The notes beneath the pieces are model-generated. The model ran no database searches, was not told the DNA's origin, and saw only the letters and a program-made list of their open reading frames with translations. Positions 33,163 to 42,765 of a stretch of DNA of 64,000 nt are shown in pieces. The stretch is taken from the NCBI RefSeq assembly GCF_012184385.1, contig NZ_VSRL01000020.1, forward strand, positions 1 through 64,000. Direction: 5' to 3'. Every line of letters begins with the position of its first letter. Position 1 is the first letter of the stretch. Source of the DNA: Lentzea indica (lineage in GTDB: Bacteria > Actinomycetota > Actinomycetes > Mycobacteriales > Pseudonocardiaceae). The translations under genes were made by a program, and so were the position numbers.

Positions 33163-33627
33163 TCAGATGGCCTTCTTCTCCAATGTGACACGGATCCCGA
33201 AGTCGTCCTGCCGCTCGTCCACCCTGGTGAACCCGGCGCTCTCGTACAGCCAGAGGCTCTGCACGCTGTCCCCGCCGGTGAACAGCCACACCACGCGCAC
33301 GCCTGCCGGCGCGGCTCCCGTGACGGCCTCCAGCAGCCTTCTGCCGGTGCCGCGCCCACCCATGTCCGGCGCGACGGACAACCGCGCGACCTCCATGCGT
33401 TCGCCGTCGGCCTTGCCCCTGACGCTGCCCACGAGCCGATGCCCGTCCCACGCCCCGATCGCCGGCTGGCCGGACTCGATGTGCCGCCTGATCTCGTCGA
33501 GCGTCTCAGTCAGCGGCGGGAGCTCCCACATGGCGTAGCGCTTGGCCTCGCTCACGTACGCGGCCTTCTGCACGGTCAGGACCTCACCGGCGTGTTCCAC
33601 CCCGAGTGGTCCGATGTGGACGGTCAC
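33163..33627 (-). CDS. GNAT-family N-acetyltransferase
   Basis: The 154-aa product has the GNAT core: RLVGSVRGKADGERMEVARLSVAPDMGG, the acetyl-CoA pyrophosphate loop GRGTGRRLLEAV, and the C-terminal WLYESAGFTRVDE. The substrate is unknown. GTG 33627 overlaps the DUF4262 stop (GTGA), so the two are co-translated; the frame is open further up only inside that gene. Confidence 0.88.
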   Translation of the reverse strand: MTVHIGPLGVEHAGEVLTVQKAAYVSEAKRYAMWELPPLTETLDEIRRHIESGQPAIGAWDGHRLVGSVRGKADGERMEVARLSVAPDMGGRGTGRRLLEAVTGAAPAGVRVVWLFTGGDSVQSLWLYESAGFTRVDERQDDFGIRVTLEKKAI

Positions 33628-34133
33628 GGCCCGGTGACCCCAGGCGTCCAGCTCTCCGGCACACCGCTTTCGGTCAGGATCAGCTGGTGGTCGTGGAACC
33701 CTTCCGGCGCATTGGGCTGCCACGGCCACTGCCCCTGCGGTGTGGGCACGATGATCTGCACCGCCGCGAAGTCCGACCCGTCGTAGAGCAGGTAGGCGCT
33801 GCCGAAGAACTCCGGGTAGAAACCCTTGTAGACCCGCTCGAACGTGACGGGAACACCCTCGAAGAAGTCGTGGTAGAGCTGCCCCGGCACGAACCGCTCG
33901 CCGCTGCTCGCCCGCTTCACGTAGAGGTTGATCAGGTTCTCGCCCATGCCCTGCGGAAGCCCGATCACGACCGCCTCGGCCACGCCGAACCGCCGCCACG
34001 CGCCGACCGAGAACACGTACCCCGCGCCCTCGGAGTCCGGGTTCACGACGATGTTCGTGTGGCCGTGCAGGTCGGCAGCGGAGAGCAGCCTGGCCCGCAG
34101 CTCGATGTCTTCGTCGGAAAGCACGAACTCCAC
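33624..34133 (-). CDS. DUF4262 protein
   Basis: The 169-aa product follows the DUF4262 pattern: an N-terminal acidic helix, VNPDSEGAGYVFSVGAWRRFGVAEAVVIGLP (family core, ~30-60), and a beta-rich second half ending PNAPEGFHDHQLILTESG. Function of the family is unknown; it is frequent in actinobacteria. It is translationally coupled to the GNAT gene and divergent from the XRE gene at 34252. Confidence 0.8.
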   Translation of the reverse strand: MEFVLSDEDIELRARLLSAADLHGHTNIVVNPDSEGAGYVFSVGAWRRFGVAEAVVIGLPQGMGENLINLYVKRASSGERFVPGQLYHDFFEGVPVTFERVYKGFYPEFFGSAYLLYDGSDFAAVQIIVPTPQGQWPWQPNAPEGFHDHQLILTESGVPESWTPGVTGP

Positions 34134-34251
34134 CCTACGGCACCTCCGCAGTGCCTTATGCCTGCTTAGAGCTGCTCCAAGGCTCCCACCTTCAGGCAGA
34201 TTTGACCGGAAACGATGGAGTCCAACCCGCTTCGACTTCTAGCGTTCCTCC

Positions 34252-35088
34252 ATGCCCAAGAGGTCATCCAGCGTGGTGGGCCGAGAGTTCGGCAACGGCG
34301 TCCGCAAGATCATCGAACGGACCGGCCTGACCCAGCGCAGAGTCGCCGAGCTGCTCGGCTGGCACGAAGCAAAGATCTCCGACCTGCTCGCCGGCAAAGG
34401 CGGTGTCGACGAGGCCGAGGTCCGCGAACTGCTCGCGTACTGCCACGCCACCGTCGAAGAGCGCCGTCACCTCATCGCGCTGTTTCTGGAGTCAGGCGAG
34501 AAGGGCTGGCTCCAGTTCCCCGATGACGGCGTTCCAGACCAGGTCCACACCTTCATCGAGAACGAGAAGAACGCCAAGAAGATCACCGCCTGGTCGCTGA
34601 CGTTGGTGCCGGGCGTGCTTCAGATCCCCGAATACGCCCATGTGGTCACCGAAGCCTCGCCGGTGATCGAGGCGGCCGACGTCCCCGCGGTCGCCGCAGC
34701 GCGGAGTGCGAGAGCGAAGATCCTCAACGGAGACCGTGAGTTCGTCTTCTACGTGCACGAGTACGCACTACGGCTGCAGGTGGGCGGCGTCGAGGTCTGG
34801 CGGGAACAGCTCGCACACCTGTTGAGGGTGTCGGTGCGGACCTACATCAGCATCCGGGTCATCCCGGCGTCGATCGGCATCCACGCAGGCACGTCAGGCG
34901 GCTTCTACTTGCTGGAGTTCCACAAGTTCCCGACCGTCGTCTACCTGGAGAGCCTCAACTGCTGCCTGTTCTTCGACGACACGGAGACCGTCGAGATCTA
35001 CGAGAACACGGTGAAGCGGCTCGATGCCGTCGCCTTGGATGAGGAAGAATCGAGGGCGGTGATCGACAGCATCTTGGAGGGCTTCTAA
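34252..35088 (+). CDS. XRE-family regulator with DUF5753
   Basis: The 278-aa product has an N-terminal XRE helix-turn-helix (GLTQRRVAELLGWHEAKISD) and a C-terminal DUF5753 domain (WSLTLVPGVLQIPEYAHVV, then IRVIPASIGIHAGTSGGFYLLEF). Actinomycetes carry many of these, each paired with a small DUF397 protein; several pairs control development or antibiotic production (WhiJ/BldB type). Its stop overlaps the DUF397 start (TAATG), so the pair is coupled. Confidence 0.93.
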   Translation: MPKRSSSVVGREFGNGVRKIIERTGLTQRRVAELLGWHEAKISDLLAGKGGVDEAEVRELLAYCHATVEERRHLIALFLESGEKGWLQFPDDGVPDQVHTFIENEKNAKKITAWSLTLVPGVLQIPEYAHVVTEASPVIEAADVPAVAAARSARAKILNGDREFVFYVHEYALRLQVGGVEVWREQLAHLLRVSVRTYISIRVIPASIGIHAGTSGGFYLLEFHKFPTVVYLESLNCCLFFDDTETVEIYENTVKRLDAVALDEEESRAVIDSILEGF

Positions 35089-35306
35089 TGACCGTCTGGC
35101 GCAAGAGCAGCTACAGCGGAAGCAGCGGTGACTGCGTCGAGGTGAGCTGGCGCAAGAGCAGCTACAGCGGTAGCGGTGCGGACTGCGTCGAGGTGGGCCA
35201 TGGCGTCGGCATCCGGGACAGCAAAGCGCCGACCACCCATCTGCCCGTCAGCGCAGATGCGTGGTCGGCGTTCGTGAAGCTGGCGGTCAGCCGACCTCGG
35301 CCATGA
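35088..35306 (+). CDS. DUF397 protein with duplicated N-terminal motif
   Basis: The 72-aa product is the partner of the XRE-DUF5753 regulator. DUF397 proteins normally have one WRKSSYSG...DCVEV motif; here it occurs twice in tandem (residues 4-20 and 21-37), followed by the usual VGIRDSK and WSAFVKLA parts. The extra copy makes it 17 residues longer than a single-motif form. ATG 35088 shares a base with the upstream stop. The last 20 bp overlap the end of yebC on the other strand. Confidence 0.92.
   Translation: MTVWRKSSYSGSSGDCVEVSWRKSSYSGSGADCVEVGHGVGIRDSKAPTTHLPVSADAWSAFVKLAVSRPRP
35097..35198 (+). repeat. 51-bp tandem duplication inside the DUF397 gene
   Basis: Two adjacent 51-bp units (35097-35147 and 35148-35198) both start TGGCGCAAGAGCAGCTACAG and both end in GACTGCGTCGAGGTGRGC; they differ at only a few central bases. 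The high identity indicates a recent in-frame duplication. Confidence 0.9.
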
Positions 35307-36036
35307 CCTCGTCCGACACGTCGAAGTTCGCGAAGACGTTCTGCACGTCGTCGCAGTCCTCGAGCGCGTCGATGAGCTTGAAGATCTTCTTCGCGCCCTC
35401 GGCCTCCAACTGGACCGAGACCGACGGGAGGAAGCTCGACTCTGCCGACTCGTAGTCGATGCCCGCGTCCTGCAGCGCCTTGCGGACCGGGATCAGGTCG
35501 CCGGCCTCGGACACGACCTCGAAGGCCTCGCCCAGGTCGTTGACCTCCTCGGCACCGGCCTCGAGGACGGCCATCATCACGTCGTCCTCGGACGTGTCCG
35601 CCTTGGGGACGATCACGACGCCCTTGCGGCTGAACATGTACGACACCGAGCCGGGGTCGGCCATCGAGCCGCCGTTGCGGGTCATCGCCGTGCGGACCTC
35701 GGTCGCGGCGCGGTTGCGGTTGTCCGTGAGGCACTCGATGAGCACCGCGACGCCGTTCGGGCCGTAGCCCTCGTACATGATGGTCTGCCAGTCGGCGCCG
35801 CCGGCCTCTTCACCGCCGCCGCGCTTGCGGGCGCGCTCGATGTTGTCCAGCGGCACCGAGTTCTTGCGGGCCTTCTGGATCGCGTCGAAGAGCGTCGGGT
35901 TGCCGTCGGGGTCGCCGCCGCCCGTGCGGGCAGCCACCTCGATGTTCTTGATCAGCCGCGCGAAGAGCTTGCCGCGCTTGGCGTCGATGGCGGCCTTCTT
36001 GTGCTTGGTGGTCGCCCACTTGGAGTGGCCGCTCAT
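35287..36036 (-). CDS. yebC: YebC/PmpR (TACO1) family protein
   Basis: The 249-aa product starts [20 protein letters not shown], the family signature, and has the three-domain YebC length. YebC proteins bind the ribosome or tRNA and relieve stalling on poly-proline-like motifs; older literature describes DNA-binding regulators. ATG 36036 overlaps the pdxT stop (ATGA), so it is co-translated with pdxT, the usual arrangement in actinobacteria. Confidence 0.96.
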   Translation of the reverse strand: MSGHSKWATTKHKKAAIDAKRGKLFARLIKNIEVAARTGGGDPDGNPTLFDAIQKARKNSVPLDNIERARKRGGGEEAGGADWQTIMYEGYGPNGVAVLIECLTDNRNRAATEVRTAMTRNGGSMADPGSVSYMFSRKGVVIVPKADTSEDDVMMAVLEAGAEEVNDLGEAFEVVSEAGDLIPVRKALQDAGIDYESAESSFLPSVSVQLEAEGAKKIFKLIDALEDCDDVQNVFANFDVSDEVMAEVG

Positions 36037-36659
36037 TTCTCCTCCGTCGAACCGCGAACCATGTCAACGAACAGGCGGTGAACGCGCTCGTCGCCCGTGA
36101 GCTCCGGATGGAACGCCGTCGCCAGCACGTTGCCCTGCCTGACCGCGACGATCCTACCGGCGGCGTCCCCCGCTTCAGCCGTGACAGGCACCGTAGCGAG
36201 AACCTCGACGCCGCCGCTCACCGCCTCCACCCAAGGTGCCCGGATGAACACGGCGTGAACCGTTTCGCCTGCCAGGTCCAGGTCGGTCTCGAAGGAGTCG
36301 ATCTGCCGTCCGAACGCGTTGCGGCGCACGGTCACGTCGAGGCCGCCCAGCTGGTACTGGTCCTCACGGCCGTCGAGCACGTTGTTGGCCAGCAGGATCA
36401 TGCCCGCGCACGACCCGTACGCGGGGAAGCCCGTCTTGATCTTCGCGCGGAGGGGCTCCAGCAGCTCGAAGTTCGCCAGCAGCTTGCTGATGGTCGTCGA
36501 CTCGCCGCCGGGGATGACGATGCCGTCCAGCTCGTCGAGCTCTTCGGGGCGGCGGATGGGGCGTGCGGTGACATCGCACTTGGCGAGCGAGACCAGGTGC
36601 TCCTGAACATCGCCCTGCAGGGCGAGCACGCCGATGACGGGTGGGGCAGCGACAACCAT
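36033..36659 (-). CDS. pdxT: pyridoxal 5'-phosphate synthase glutaminase subunit PdxT
   Basis: The 208-aa product has the class I glutaminase triad: Cys in [11 protein letters not shown] and His-x-Glu in ATAFHPEL, plus [12 protein letters not shown] at the N terminus. It releases ammonia for PdxS in de novo PLP synthesis. The synthase partner pdxS is 13.3 kb away (49960-50853) on the same strand rather than directly upstream as usual. yebC follows with an ATGA overlap. Confidence 0.96.
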   Translation of the reverse strand: MVVAAPPVIGVLALQGDVQEHLVSLAKCDVTARPIRRPEELDELDGIVIPGGESTTISKLLANFELLEPLRAKIKTGFPAYGSCAGMILLANNVLDGREDQYQLGGLDVTVRRNAFGRQIDSFETDLDLAGETVHAVFIRAPWVEAVSGGVEVLATVPVTAEAGDAAGRIVAVRQGNVLATAFHPELTGDERVHRLFVDMVRGSTEEK

Positions 36660-36708
36660 GCCACCAGCTTATTCGAGGTGGTCAGGGGCGCTGCCCGGCA
36701 CCCGAGGC

Positions 36709-37005
36709 TCAGTGCTCGTCGTAGTGCTCGCCGTGCGCGGCGTGGCGATGACCGTCGTGGACGTAGTCGACGTGATCTGCGTGCGGGACCGCCACGTGAC
36801 CGCAACCCTCGCCGTGGGCGTGGTCGTGCGCCCCGTGCTCTTTGTGGCCGTCCGGTTCGCACTCGTCGAAATGACCGTCGTGCTCGCGGTGGATGTGCCC
36901 GTCGTGGACGTAGTCGACGTGGTCGCTGTGCGGCACCCCGACGTGTCCGCAACCCTCGCCGTGGACGTGGGTGTGCTCGCGGTGCTCGATGTGGCTCGTT
37001 GTCAT
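36709..37005 (-). CDS. His-rich repetitive protein, probable metal binding
   Basis: The 98-aa product contains 27 His and 3 Cys. It is built from two copies of a 49-residue unit whose core reads HGEGCGHVxVPHxDHVDYVH (residues 15-34 and 64-83). No signal peptide or membrane segment. Zinc, nickel or copper storage or delivery is likely by composition, not proven. ATG 37005 is preferred over the upstream start at 37077. It lies between pdxT and an amino-acid permease without tight coupling to either. Confidence 0.75.
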   Translation of the reverse strand: MTTSHIEHREHTHVHGEGCGHVGVPHSDHVDYVHDGHIHREHDGHFDECEPDGHKEHGAHDHAHGEGCGHVAVPHADHVDYVHDGHRHAAHGEHYDEH

Positions 37006-37084
37006 GGAACCAGGCTGCTCCCCCGCGCCGCTCGCCGCGTCTCCAGCCGCCCGGCCGGGTGACACCCCACCGCGCACAAAGCCG

Positions 37085-37115
37085 CGAGCCGCCCCCTCGG
37101 TGAGGGGACGGCTCG
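37085..37115. terminator. terminator of the amino-acid permease gene
   Basis: CGAGCCG (37085-37091) pairs with CGGCTCG (37109-37115), and inner CCCCTC/GAGGGG extends the stem. It starts 18 bp past the permease stop on the minus strand. Confidence 0.75.
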
Positions 37116-37132
37116 TGATCTGAACGGGTGTG

Positions 37133-38539
37133 TCAGTCGACGGAGACCAGCTGCTCCGGCGCCTGTCCGGCCGGCTGACGCGACTTGACGTACCGCCACC
37201 CGAGGAACAGCACCAGCGCGAGCACCGGAATCGACCAGAACGCGATCTTCTCGGCTGTCCCCGCGAACGCCATCTGCCCGATCACCAGCGCGAGGAACAC
37301 CAGCGTTCCCCAGGACGTGTAAGGCGCCCCCGGCATCCGGTACGACGGCCGGACGAGCTCGCCCGCCATCGCCTTCTTCCGCAACCGCATCTGGCAGATG
37401 ATCAACGTGGCCCACGTCGACACGACACCCAGCGACGCGACGGCGATCGCGATGTCGAAGGCCTCCTTGGGCACGATGTAGTTCAGCACCACGCCGAACA
37501 GGTAAGCGGCACCGGTGAACAGGATCCCGCCGTAGGGCACGTGCCGGGAGTTCATCTTGCCGGTGAAGGCCGGGGCCTCGCCCTTCTGCGCCAGCGACCG
37601 CAGGATCCGCCCGGTCGAGTACAGGCCCGAGTTGCACGACGACAAGGCCGCGGTCAGCACCACCGCGTTCATGATGTCGCCGACGGCCGGAATCCCCAGC
37701 GCCGAGAACACGGTCACGAACGGCGACTCAGTACCGGTGAAGTGGTGCCACGGCAGCAGCATCGTCAGCAGCAGCACGGAACCGACGTAGAAGATCGCGA
37801 TCCGGTACACCACACCGTTGATGGCGCGCGGCATGATCTTCTCGGGGTCCTTGGTCTCCCCTGCGGCGATACCGACGAGCTCGATGGCCGAATAGGCGAA
37901 CACGACCGCCTGCAGCGTCATCAGCGCGACACCGAAGCCGGCGGGGAAGAGCCCGCCGTGGCCCAGGGTGTTCGAGACGGAAGCCGTGGTGCCGCCGATC
38001 TCGGCGTTGCCGATGACAAGGCTGGCGCCGACAACCAGGAACACGACAATGGCCGTGACTTTGATGACGCTGAACCAGAACTCCAGCTCACCGAACAGCT
38101 TGACCGACAACATGTTGATGGCGACCAGGACCACGAGCGCGACGAGCGCGGTGATCCACTGCGGCAGGTCCGGGAACCACTTGTGCATGTAGATCGCGAC
38201 CGCGGTGATCTCGGCGATGCCCGTCATCGCCCAGTTCACCCAGTACATCCAGCCCGACGTGAAGCCGGCCCACGGCCCGATGAACTCGCGGGCGTACTCC
38301 ACGAAGCTGCCGGCGACCGCCCTGTGCAGGACGAGCTCGCCCAAAGCCCTCATCACGAAGAAGGCAGCGAGGCCGCACAGCGCGTACGACAGGATCAGCG
38401 ACGGCCCCGCTGTGGCGAGGCGTCCGCCCGCACCCAGGAAGAGGCCGACGCCGATCGCGCCACCGATTGCGATCATCTGCACCTGACGCTTGCTCAGCGC
38501 CTTGGTGTAGCCGTCCGCATCAGTTTCCACAGAACTCAC
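37133..38539 (-). CDS. APC-family amino-acid permease
   Basis: The 468-aa product has 12 predicted membrane segments and the amino-acid permease signature near the N terminus (IAIGGAIGVGLFLGAGGRLA, then VMRALGELVLHRAVAGSF). It is closest in pattern to the AnsP/CycA/GABA permease group, so asparagine, D-serine/alanine/glycine or an aromatic amino acid are candidates. It lies 75 bp downstream of the CGS-type gene on the same strand and may share its control by the divergent Lrp regulator. Confidence 0.92.
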   Translation of the reverse strand: MSSVETDADGYTKALSKRQVQMIAIGGAIGVGLFLGAGGRLATAGPSLILSYALCGLAAFFVMRALGELVLHRAVAGSFVEYAREFIGPWAGFTSGWMYWVNWAMTGIAEITAVAIYMHKWFPDLPQWITALVALVVLVAINMLSVKLFGELEFWFSVIKVTAIVVFLVVGASLVIGNAEIGGTTASVSNTLGHGGLFPAGFGVALMTLQAVVFAYSAIELVGIAAGETKDPEKIMPRAINGVVYRIAIFYVGSVLLLTMLLPWHHFTGTESPFVTVFSALGIPAVGDIMNAVVLTAALSSCNSGLYSTGRILRSLAQKGEAPAFTGKMNSRHVPYGGILFTGAAYLFGVVLNYIVPKEAFDIAIAVASLGVVSTWATLIICQMRLRKKAMAGELVRPSYRMPGAPYTSWGTLVFLALVIGQMAFAGTAEKIAFWSIPVLALVLFLGWRYVKSRQPAGQAPEQLVSVD

Positions 38540-38614
38540 GAGGGGTTCCTTCCGAAACGGAAAAATGCTCGCGTCGGAACCTCCCGCGCCCCGACGCGCT
38601 GATGCGTTGGGACC

Positions 38615-39802
38615 TTAGTGAGTGGCGGTCATCACCAAGTAATCACCTGGGGAAGGCTTAACGTAATCGACGTCACAGAGAGCCGCGTTTAGGTCGTCCC
38701 AAATGTCTTCCACGTGCTCAAGTCCCATGGAAATGCGCAGCAAATTCTCCGGAACGCCCGAAGCGCGCAGTTCTTCTCCTGGGACAAGGCGATGGGTGAG
38801 CGCCCACGGGTGCTCGATCAACGTGTCCACCGAACCCAAGGACACCGCCGGCGTGATCAACCGCAGCCGCCGCACGACCTCGGTCGGGTCGCCGTGCACG
38901 CCGAACGCGATCATCGCGCCGGTGCCCCGCATCTGCAGCGACGCGGACGGGTAGCGCACGAACTCGACCGCGTCGTGCTCGGCGAGCCGCGAAGCCAGCA
39001 CGGCGGCCGATCGGGAAGCGGCCTCGACGCGCAACGGCAGGGTCGCCAGCCCGCGATGCAGCAGGTAGCCGCCCAACGGGTGCAGCACGGCGCCGGTGAT
39101 GATCCTGACCTGCCGCAACGCCGCCGCGCGGTCCTCGGAGCAGGCCACGACGCCGCCGAGCACGTCACCGTGCCCGCCCAGGTACTTGGTGCCGGAGTGC
39201 AGCACGTACGAGGCCCCGTGCAGCACCGGGTTCTGCAGGATCGGCGTCGCGAAGGTGTTGTCGACCATCACCGGCACCGAACCGGCCTGGCGCACGACGT
39301 GGTCGATGTCGACCAGGTCCAGGTTCGGGTTCGCCGGCGTCTCGACGACGATCAGCCCGGTGTCCGGCCGGATCGCGGAGGACACCAGGCCTGCCTCTAC
39401 ATACGTGGTGGAGACGCCCAGGAGACCGGACGACAACAGGTGATCCGTGCCGCCATAGAGCGGCCGCACGGCCACGACGTGCGGCTTTCCCGCCATCACG
39501 CACGCTGCCTGGATCACCGCGGTCACCGCCGCCATGCCGCTGCCGAACGCCACCGCGGCCTCGGTGTGCTCGAGAGACGCCAGCGCCTGCTCGAACCGCG
39601 CCACGGTCGGGTTGTGCAGCCGCGCGTACACGGGCGAGCCCGCCCGTGCGGCGCCGGTCGCCCACTCACCCAGTGCCTCCCCGCCGAGCGCCTGGTCAGG
39701 CACGGGGTAGGTGGTGGACAGGTCGATCGGAGGCGCGTGCACGCCCAGCTCCGCGAGGTCGTCGCGGCCGCCGTGCACTGCGATGGTCTCGATGCGCGTC
39801 AT
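38615..39802 (-). CDS. trans-sulfuration PLP enzyme (cystathionine gamma-synthase/lyase or methionine gamma-lyase type)
   Basis: The 395-aa product is a Cys/Met-metabolism PLP enzyme: YARLHNPTVARFEQALASLE, FGSGMAAVTAV, VVETPANPNLDLVDI, and the PLP lysine in LHSGTKYLGGHGD. The sequence alone does not separate synthase from lyase activities. ATG 39802 begins MTRIETIAVHGG, the usual N terminus; the frame extends to 39844. It is divergent from an Lrp gene and followed by an amino-acid permease, a setting that suggests Lrp-controlled sulfur amino-acid breakdown or uptake. Confidence 0.88.
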   Translation of the reverse strand: MTRIETIAVHGGRDDLAELGVHAPPIDLSTTYPVPDQALGGEALGEWATGAARAGSPVYARLHNPTVARFEQALASLEHTEAAVAFGSGMAAVTAVIQAACVMAGKPHVVAVRPLYGGTDHLLSSGLLGVSTTYVEAGLVSSAIRPDTGLIVVETPANPNLDLVDIDHVVRQAGSVPVMVDNTFATPILQNPVLHGASYVLHSGTKYLGGHGDVLGGVVACSEDRAAALRQVRIITGAVLHPLGGYLLHRGLATLPLRVEAASRSAAVLASRLAEHDAVEFVRYPSASLQMRGTGAMIAFGVHGDPTEVVRRLRLITPAVSLGSVDTLIEHPWALTHRLVPGEELRASGVPENLLRISMGLEHVEDIWDDLNAALCDVDYVKPSPGDYLVMTATH

Positions 39803-39876
39803 GGCCGAAATGGTGGAGACTTCCTCGACAGAACGGGTGACCAACCGCAGCAGATTCGGCAGAACGGAGAGAAGCC

Positions 39877-40317
39877 GTGCTTGATTCGATCAACGAGGCC
39901 ATCGTGCGGGAGCTGCGGAAGGACGCGCGGCTGCAGAACAAGGACCTGGCGGAACGCGTGAACGTCGCCCAGTCCACGGCGGTGGTCCGGCACCGGGCGC
40001 TGCGGGAGCGCGGCGTGATCACCGGGTACCACGCCGAGGTCGATCTGGGCGCGATCGGGCGACCCGTGCAGGCGATGCTCGCGTTGAAGATCCGCCCGCA
40101 CACCAAGGAGATCGTCGACCCGTTCATGGCCTATGTGCTGAGCCTTCCGGAAACTCTTGCGCTCTCACACGTGACAGGTCCGGAAGATTTCCTGGTCCAT
40201 GTCGCGGTAGCGGACGTCGGCCATCTTCAACGACTCGTACTGGACAAGTTCACCAGTCGGCGAGAGGTGACAGAGGTTCATACAAATCTGCTGTTTTCGC
40301 ACGTTCGGAAGCACTAA
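39877..40317 (+). CDS. Lrp/AsnC-family regulator
   Basis: The 146-aa product has an N-terminal helix-turn-helix (NEAIVRELRKDARLQNKDLAE, then VNVAQSTAVVRHRALRERG) and a C-terminal RAM amino-acid-binding domain (HVTGPEDFLVHVAVADVGHL). It is divergent from the PLP-enzyme gene, 75 bp apart, the usual position for an Lrp that controls its neighbour. GTG 39877 is the start. Its stop overlaps the convergent LAL regulator by 4 bp. Confidence 0.93.
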   Translation: MLDSINEAIVRELRKDARLQNKDLAERVNVAQSTAVVRHRALRERGVITGYHAEVDLGAIGRPVQAMLALKIRPHTKEIVDPFMAYVLSLPETLALSHVTGPEDFLVHVAVADVGHLQRLVLDKFTSRREVTEVHTNLLFSHVRKH

Positions 40318-42712
40318 CTCGCCAGTCGCAATGCGGGTGCGAGCTGGTCGCGACCGTCAATGCCGAGCTTGCGATAAACCTTGGTCAGGTGGATCTCGAC
40401 GGTCCGCAGCTGCACGAACAGCGCGGCCGCGATCTCGCGGTTCATCTTGCCCTCGGCGGCCAGCGCGGCCACTCTGCGCTCCGACTCCGTGAGTCCCGCG
40501 GGCCCTGCCGCCAGCTCCTGCCGGATCTCCTCCGCCAGCTCCTCGACACCGCAGTCGTCGGCGAGGTCCACGGCCACGCGCAGCTCGGCGCGTGCCGGCT
40601 TGACCCGTCCTGCCAGGTGCAGCGCCCTGCCCAGCGCGAAGTGGCTGCGCGCCCGTTCGAGCAACGCGCCCGTCGAAGCCAGCAGTCCGACCGATTCCTC
40701 CAGCAGCGCAACGCCTTCCACGCCGAGCAGCACACCCCGTTCACGCAACGCCGCCGCCAACGGCAACACCGCACCCGTTGCGCGCGCTAAAAGCTCCTCC
40801 GCGACGAGGTGATCGCCGCCCAGCGGCAGCCGCCACGACAGGCCGTCGCCACCGCGCGCACGCAACCGTTCACCGCAGTCCAACAAATCGCGCACGCCGT
40901 CCTTGCGCCGCTCGGCCGCGATCCGCACCCGTACTCGCGCCGCCAGCAGAGCCGGTGCGCCGAACAGGTCCGGCACCTCGCCCGGCACGACCTCGAACAC
41001 CTGCGACGCCACCTCGACGTCGCCCATTTCCAGCAGTGCCAACGCGAGTTCGGTCAACGCGGCGAAAATCGGCGTGGACACCCGCGCCGCACCGCAGCTC
41101 TCCAGCACCGCCAGTGCCTCGCGGGCATCGGACTCGGCGCCCGCCAGCCGTCCGAGATCCCGCAGGCACGCTGACCGTGCCGTGAGCGCCGCCGCCACAC
41201 ACGGCCGGTGCTGCCACCTCCGCGCAACGGTCAGCGCACGGTCCACGCGGGCGTACGCGGCCGTCAGCTCGCCGCGCAGCCGAAGAAAGCCGATCGCCCG
41301 CAGGTACGGGTCGAACTCCGACGGCGTCGACGGCACCACGTCCGGGTCGCCGATCGTGCCCGGCTCGAACTCCGGCTCCTCCCCCAGCAACACGAGCAGG
41401 CCCGGCAGCGCAGGGTGCGCGGGATCAGCCTCGCCCAGGTGGTCCACGGCCGCCGGAACGTCCACATAGGACTCGACTTCGCCGAGCTCGGCGAGCAGCT
41501 CACCGGATCCCGGCTCGTCCATCGCCCGGCGCAGATACCGGACGGCGTCCACGACCCGATTGCGCGCGCGGGCACGTCCTGCGGCGGACACCAGCACGCC
41601 CGTCGCCCACTCCTCGCCCAGCGGCCGGGTCTCGACCAGGTGCTCGGCCACCGCCTCGGCCGACGCGCCGGTCTCGGTCAGCAGCCGGGCAGCGGCGGCG
41701 TGCAGGTCCTGACGCTCGGTGATGGTGAGCTCCTCGCGCAAGGTGTTGCGCACCAACGGATGCACCAAAGAACCGTCGGCGACAGCAGGCCCATCCTGCG
41801 CAGCGCAGCGATCGTGCCGGCGAGCTCGCACGGTTCGGTGCCGATCAGCTCGGCGACGCGCGGCAGCGTGACCTCGCCGCCCAGCACGGCCAGCGCGTGC
41901 AGCGCGTCAGGGGCGTGCGGGGAGAGGCGGCGCAGGCGGACGTTGACGGTCGGCAGCAACGCCGGCGCGGTGAGCCCTTCGACGTGGTCGCTGTACGCGC
42001 GCACGAGGTTCAGCAGCAGCAACGGATTGCCGCCCGCCTCAGCACGGCACAGTGCAACGAACTCGTCTTCGACCGAGCGGCGAAGCTCCTGCTCGATCAA
42101 CGCCCGCGCGCCGTCGAACGACAGCTCGTCCAGGCGGATCTCGGTGGTGCCGGCGGCGAGCAGCTCCTCGAGGGTCTGCGGCCCGGTGCAGGCCTCCCCC
42201 GCGCCGACCCCCGCCAGGACGAAGATCGGCAGGTGCTCGATGCGGTGCGGAAGAGTGCTGAGCCACTGCAACGACGGCTGGTCGGCCCACTGCGCGTCGT
42301 CGACGACGACGGCGACGGGGCGTTCGGCGGCCATCCGCGCCAGTGCGCGGTGCAGGACGTGCAGTTCGGGCAACGTCACCGGGCCGGGTTCGGCGAGCGA
42401 GTCGGACTGGCCCAGCGCGGCGGCGATGCGCGGCAGGTGCTGGACCTCCTCGCCCGGCTGGACGCAGACGAACAGGCGGCTCACCACCCCGAACGGCAGC
42501 TCGCGTTCCAGATAGCTGCCCCGTGCCGCCAGCACCGTGAACCCGTGCCGCGCGGCCAGCTCCCGCGCGGTGGTGAGCAGTGCCGTCTTGCCGGCCCCCA
42601 GTCCCCCGGTGGCCACCACGAGGTGCCCGTCGCCGCCCGCCGCCGCGGTCAGCGCGTCCGCCAGCGCAGCCGTCTCCCGGTCCCGCCCGACCAGTCCAGG
42701 TTTCGCAGCCAT
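40314..42712 (-). pseudogene. LAL-type LuxR regulator split by a frameshift
   Basis: Two frames together form one large ATP-binding LuxR protein. The N-terminal frame (42712 to ~41785) has Walker A GGLGAGKT and Walker B VAVVVDDAQWAD. The C-terminal frame (from ~41785 to 40314) has TPR-like helices and the LuxR helix-turn-helix (LTESERRVAALAAEGKMNRE, then LRTVEIHLTKVYRKLG). At ~41775-41790 the frame breaks between ...LRRMGLLS and ADGSLVHPLVRNTL; adding one base restores a continuous 799-aa chain of normal LAL length. Either a true pseudogene or an assembly indel. If intact, it would be an ATP-dependent activator with unknown ligand. Confidence 0.85.
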
Positions 42713-42765
42713 GGGTCCATCTGAGGCCTGTCGCCCATCGGTCCCCTATTGCGGAGGCATCGCCG

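Noticed and set aside
32826-33451. Minus-strand open frames between the chitosanase and GNAT genes
   Set aside because: They are Arg/Gly-rich, span terminator hairpins and overlap the GNAT gene in the wrong frame.
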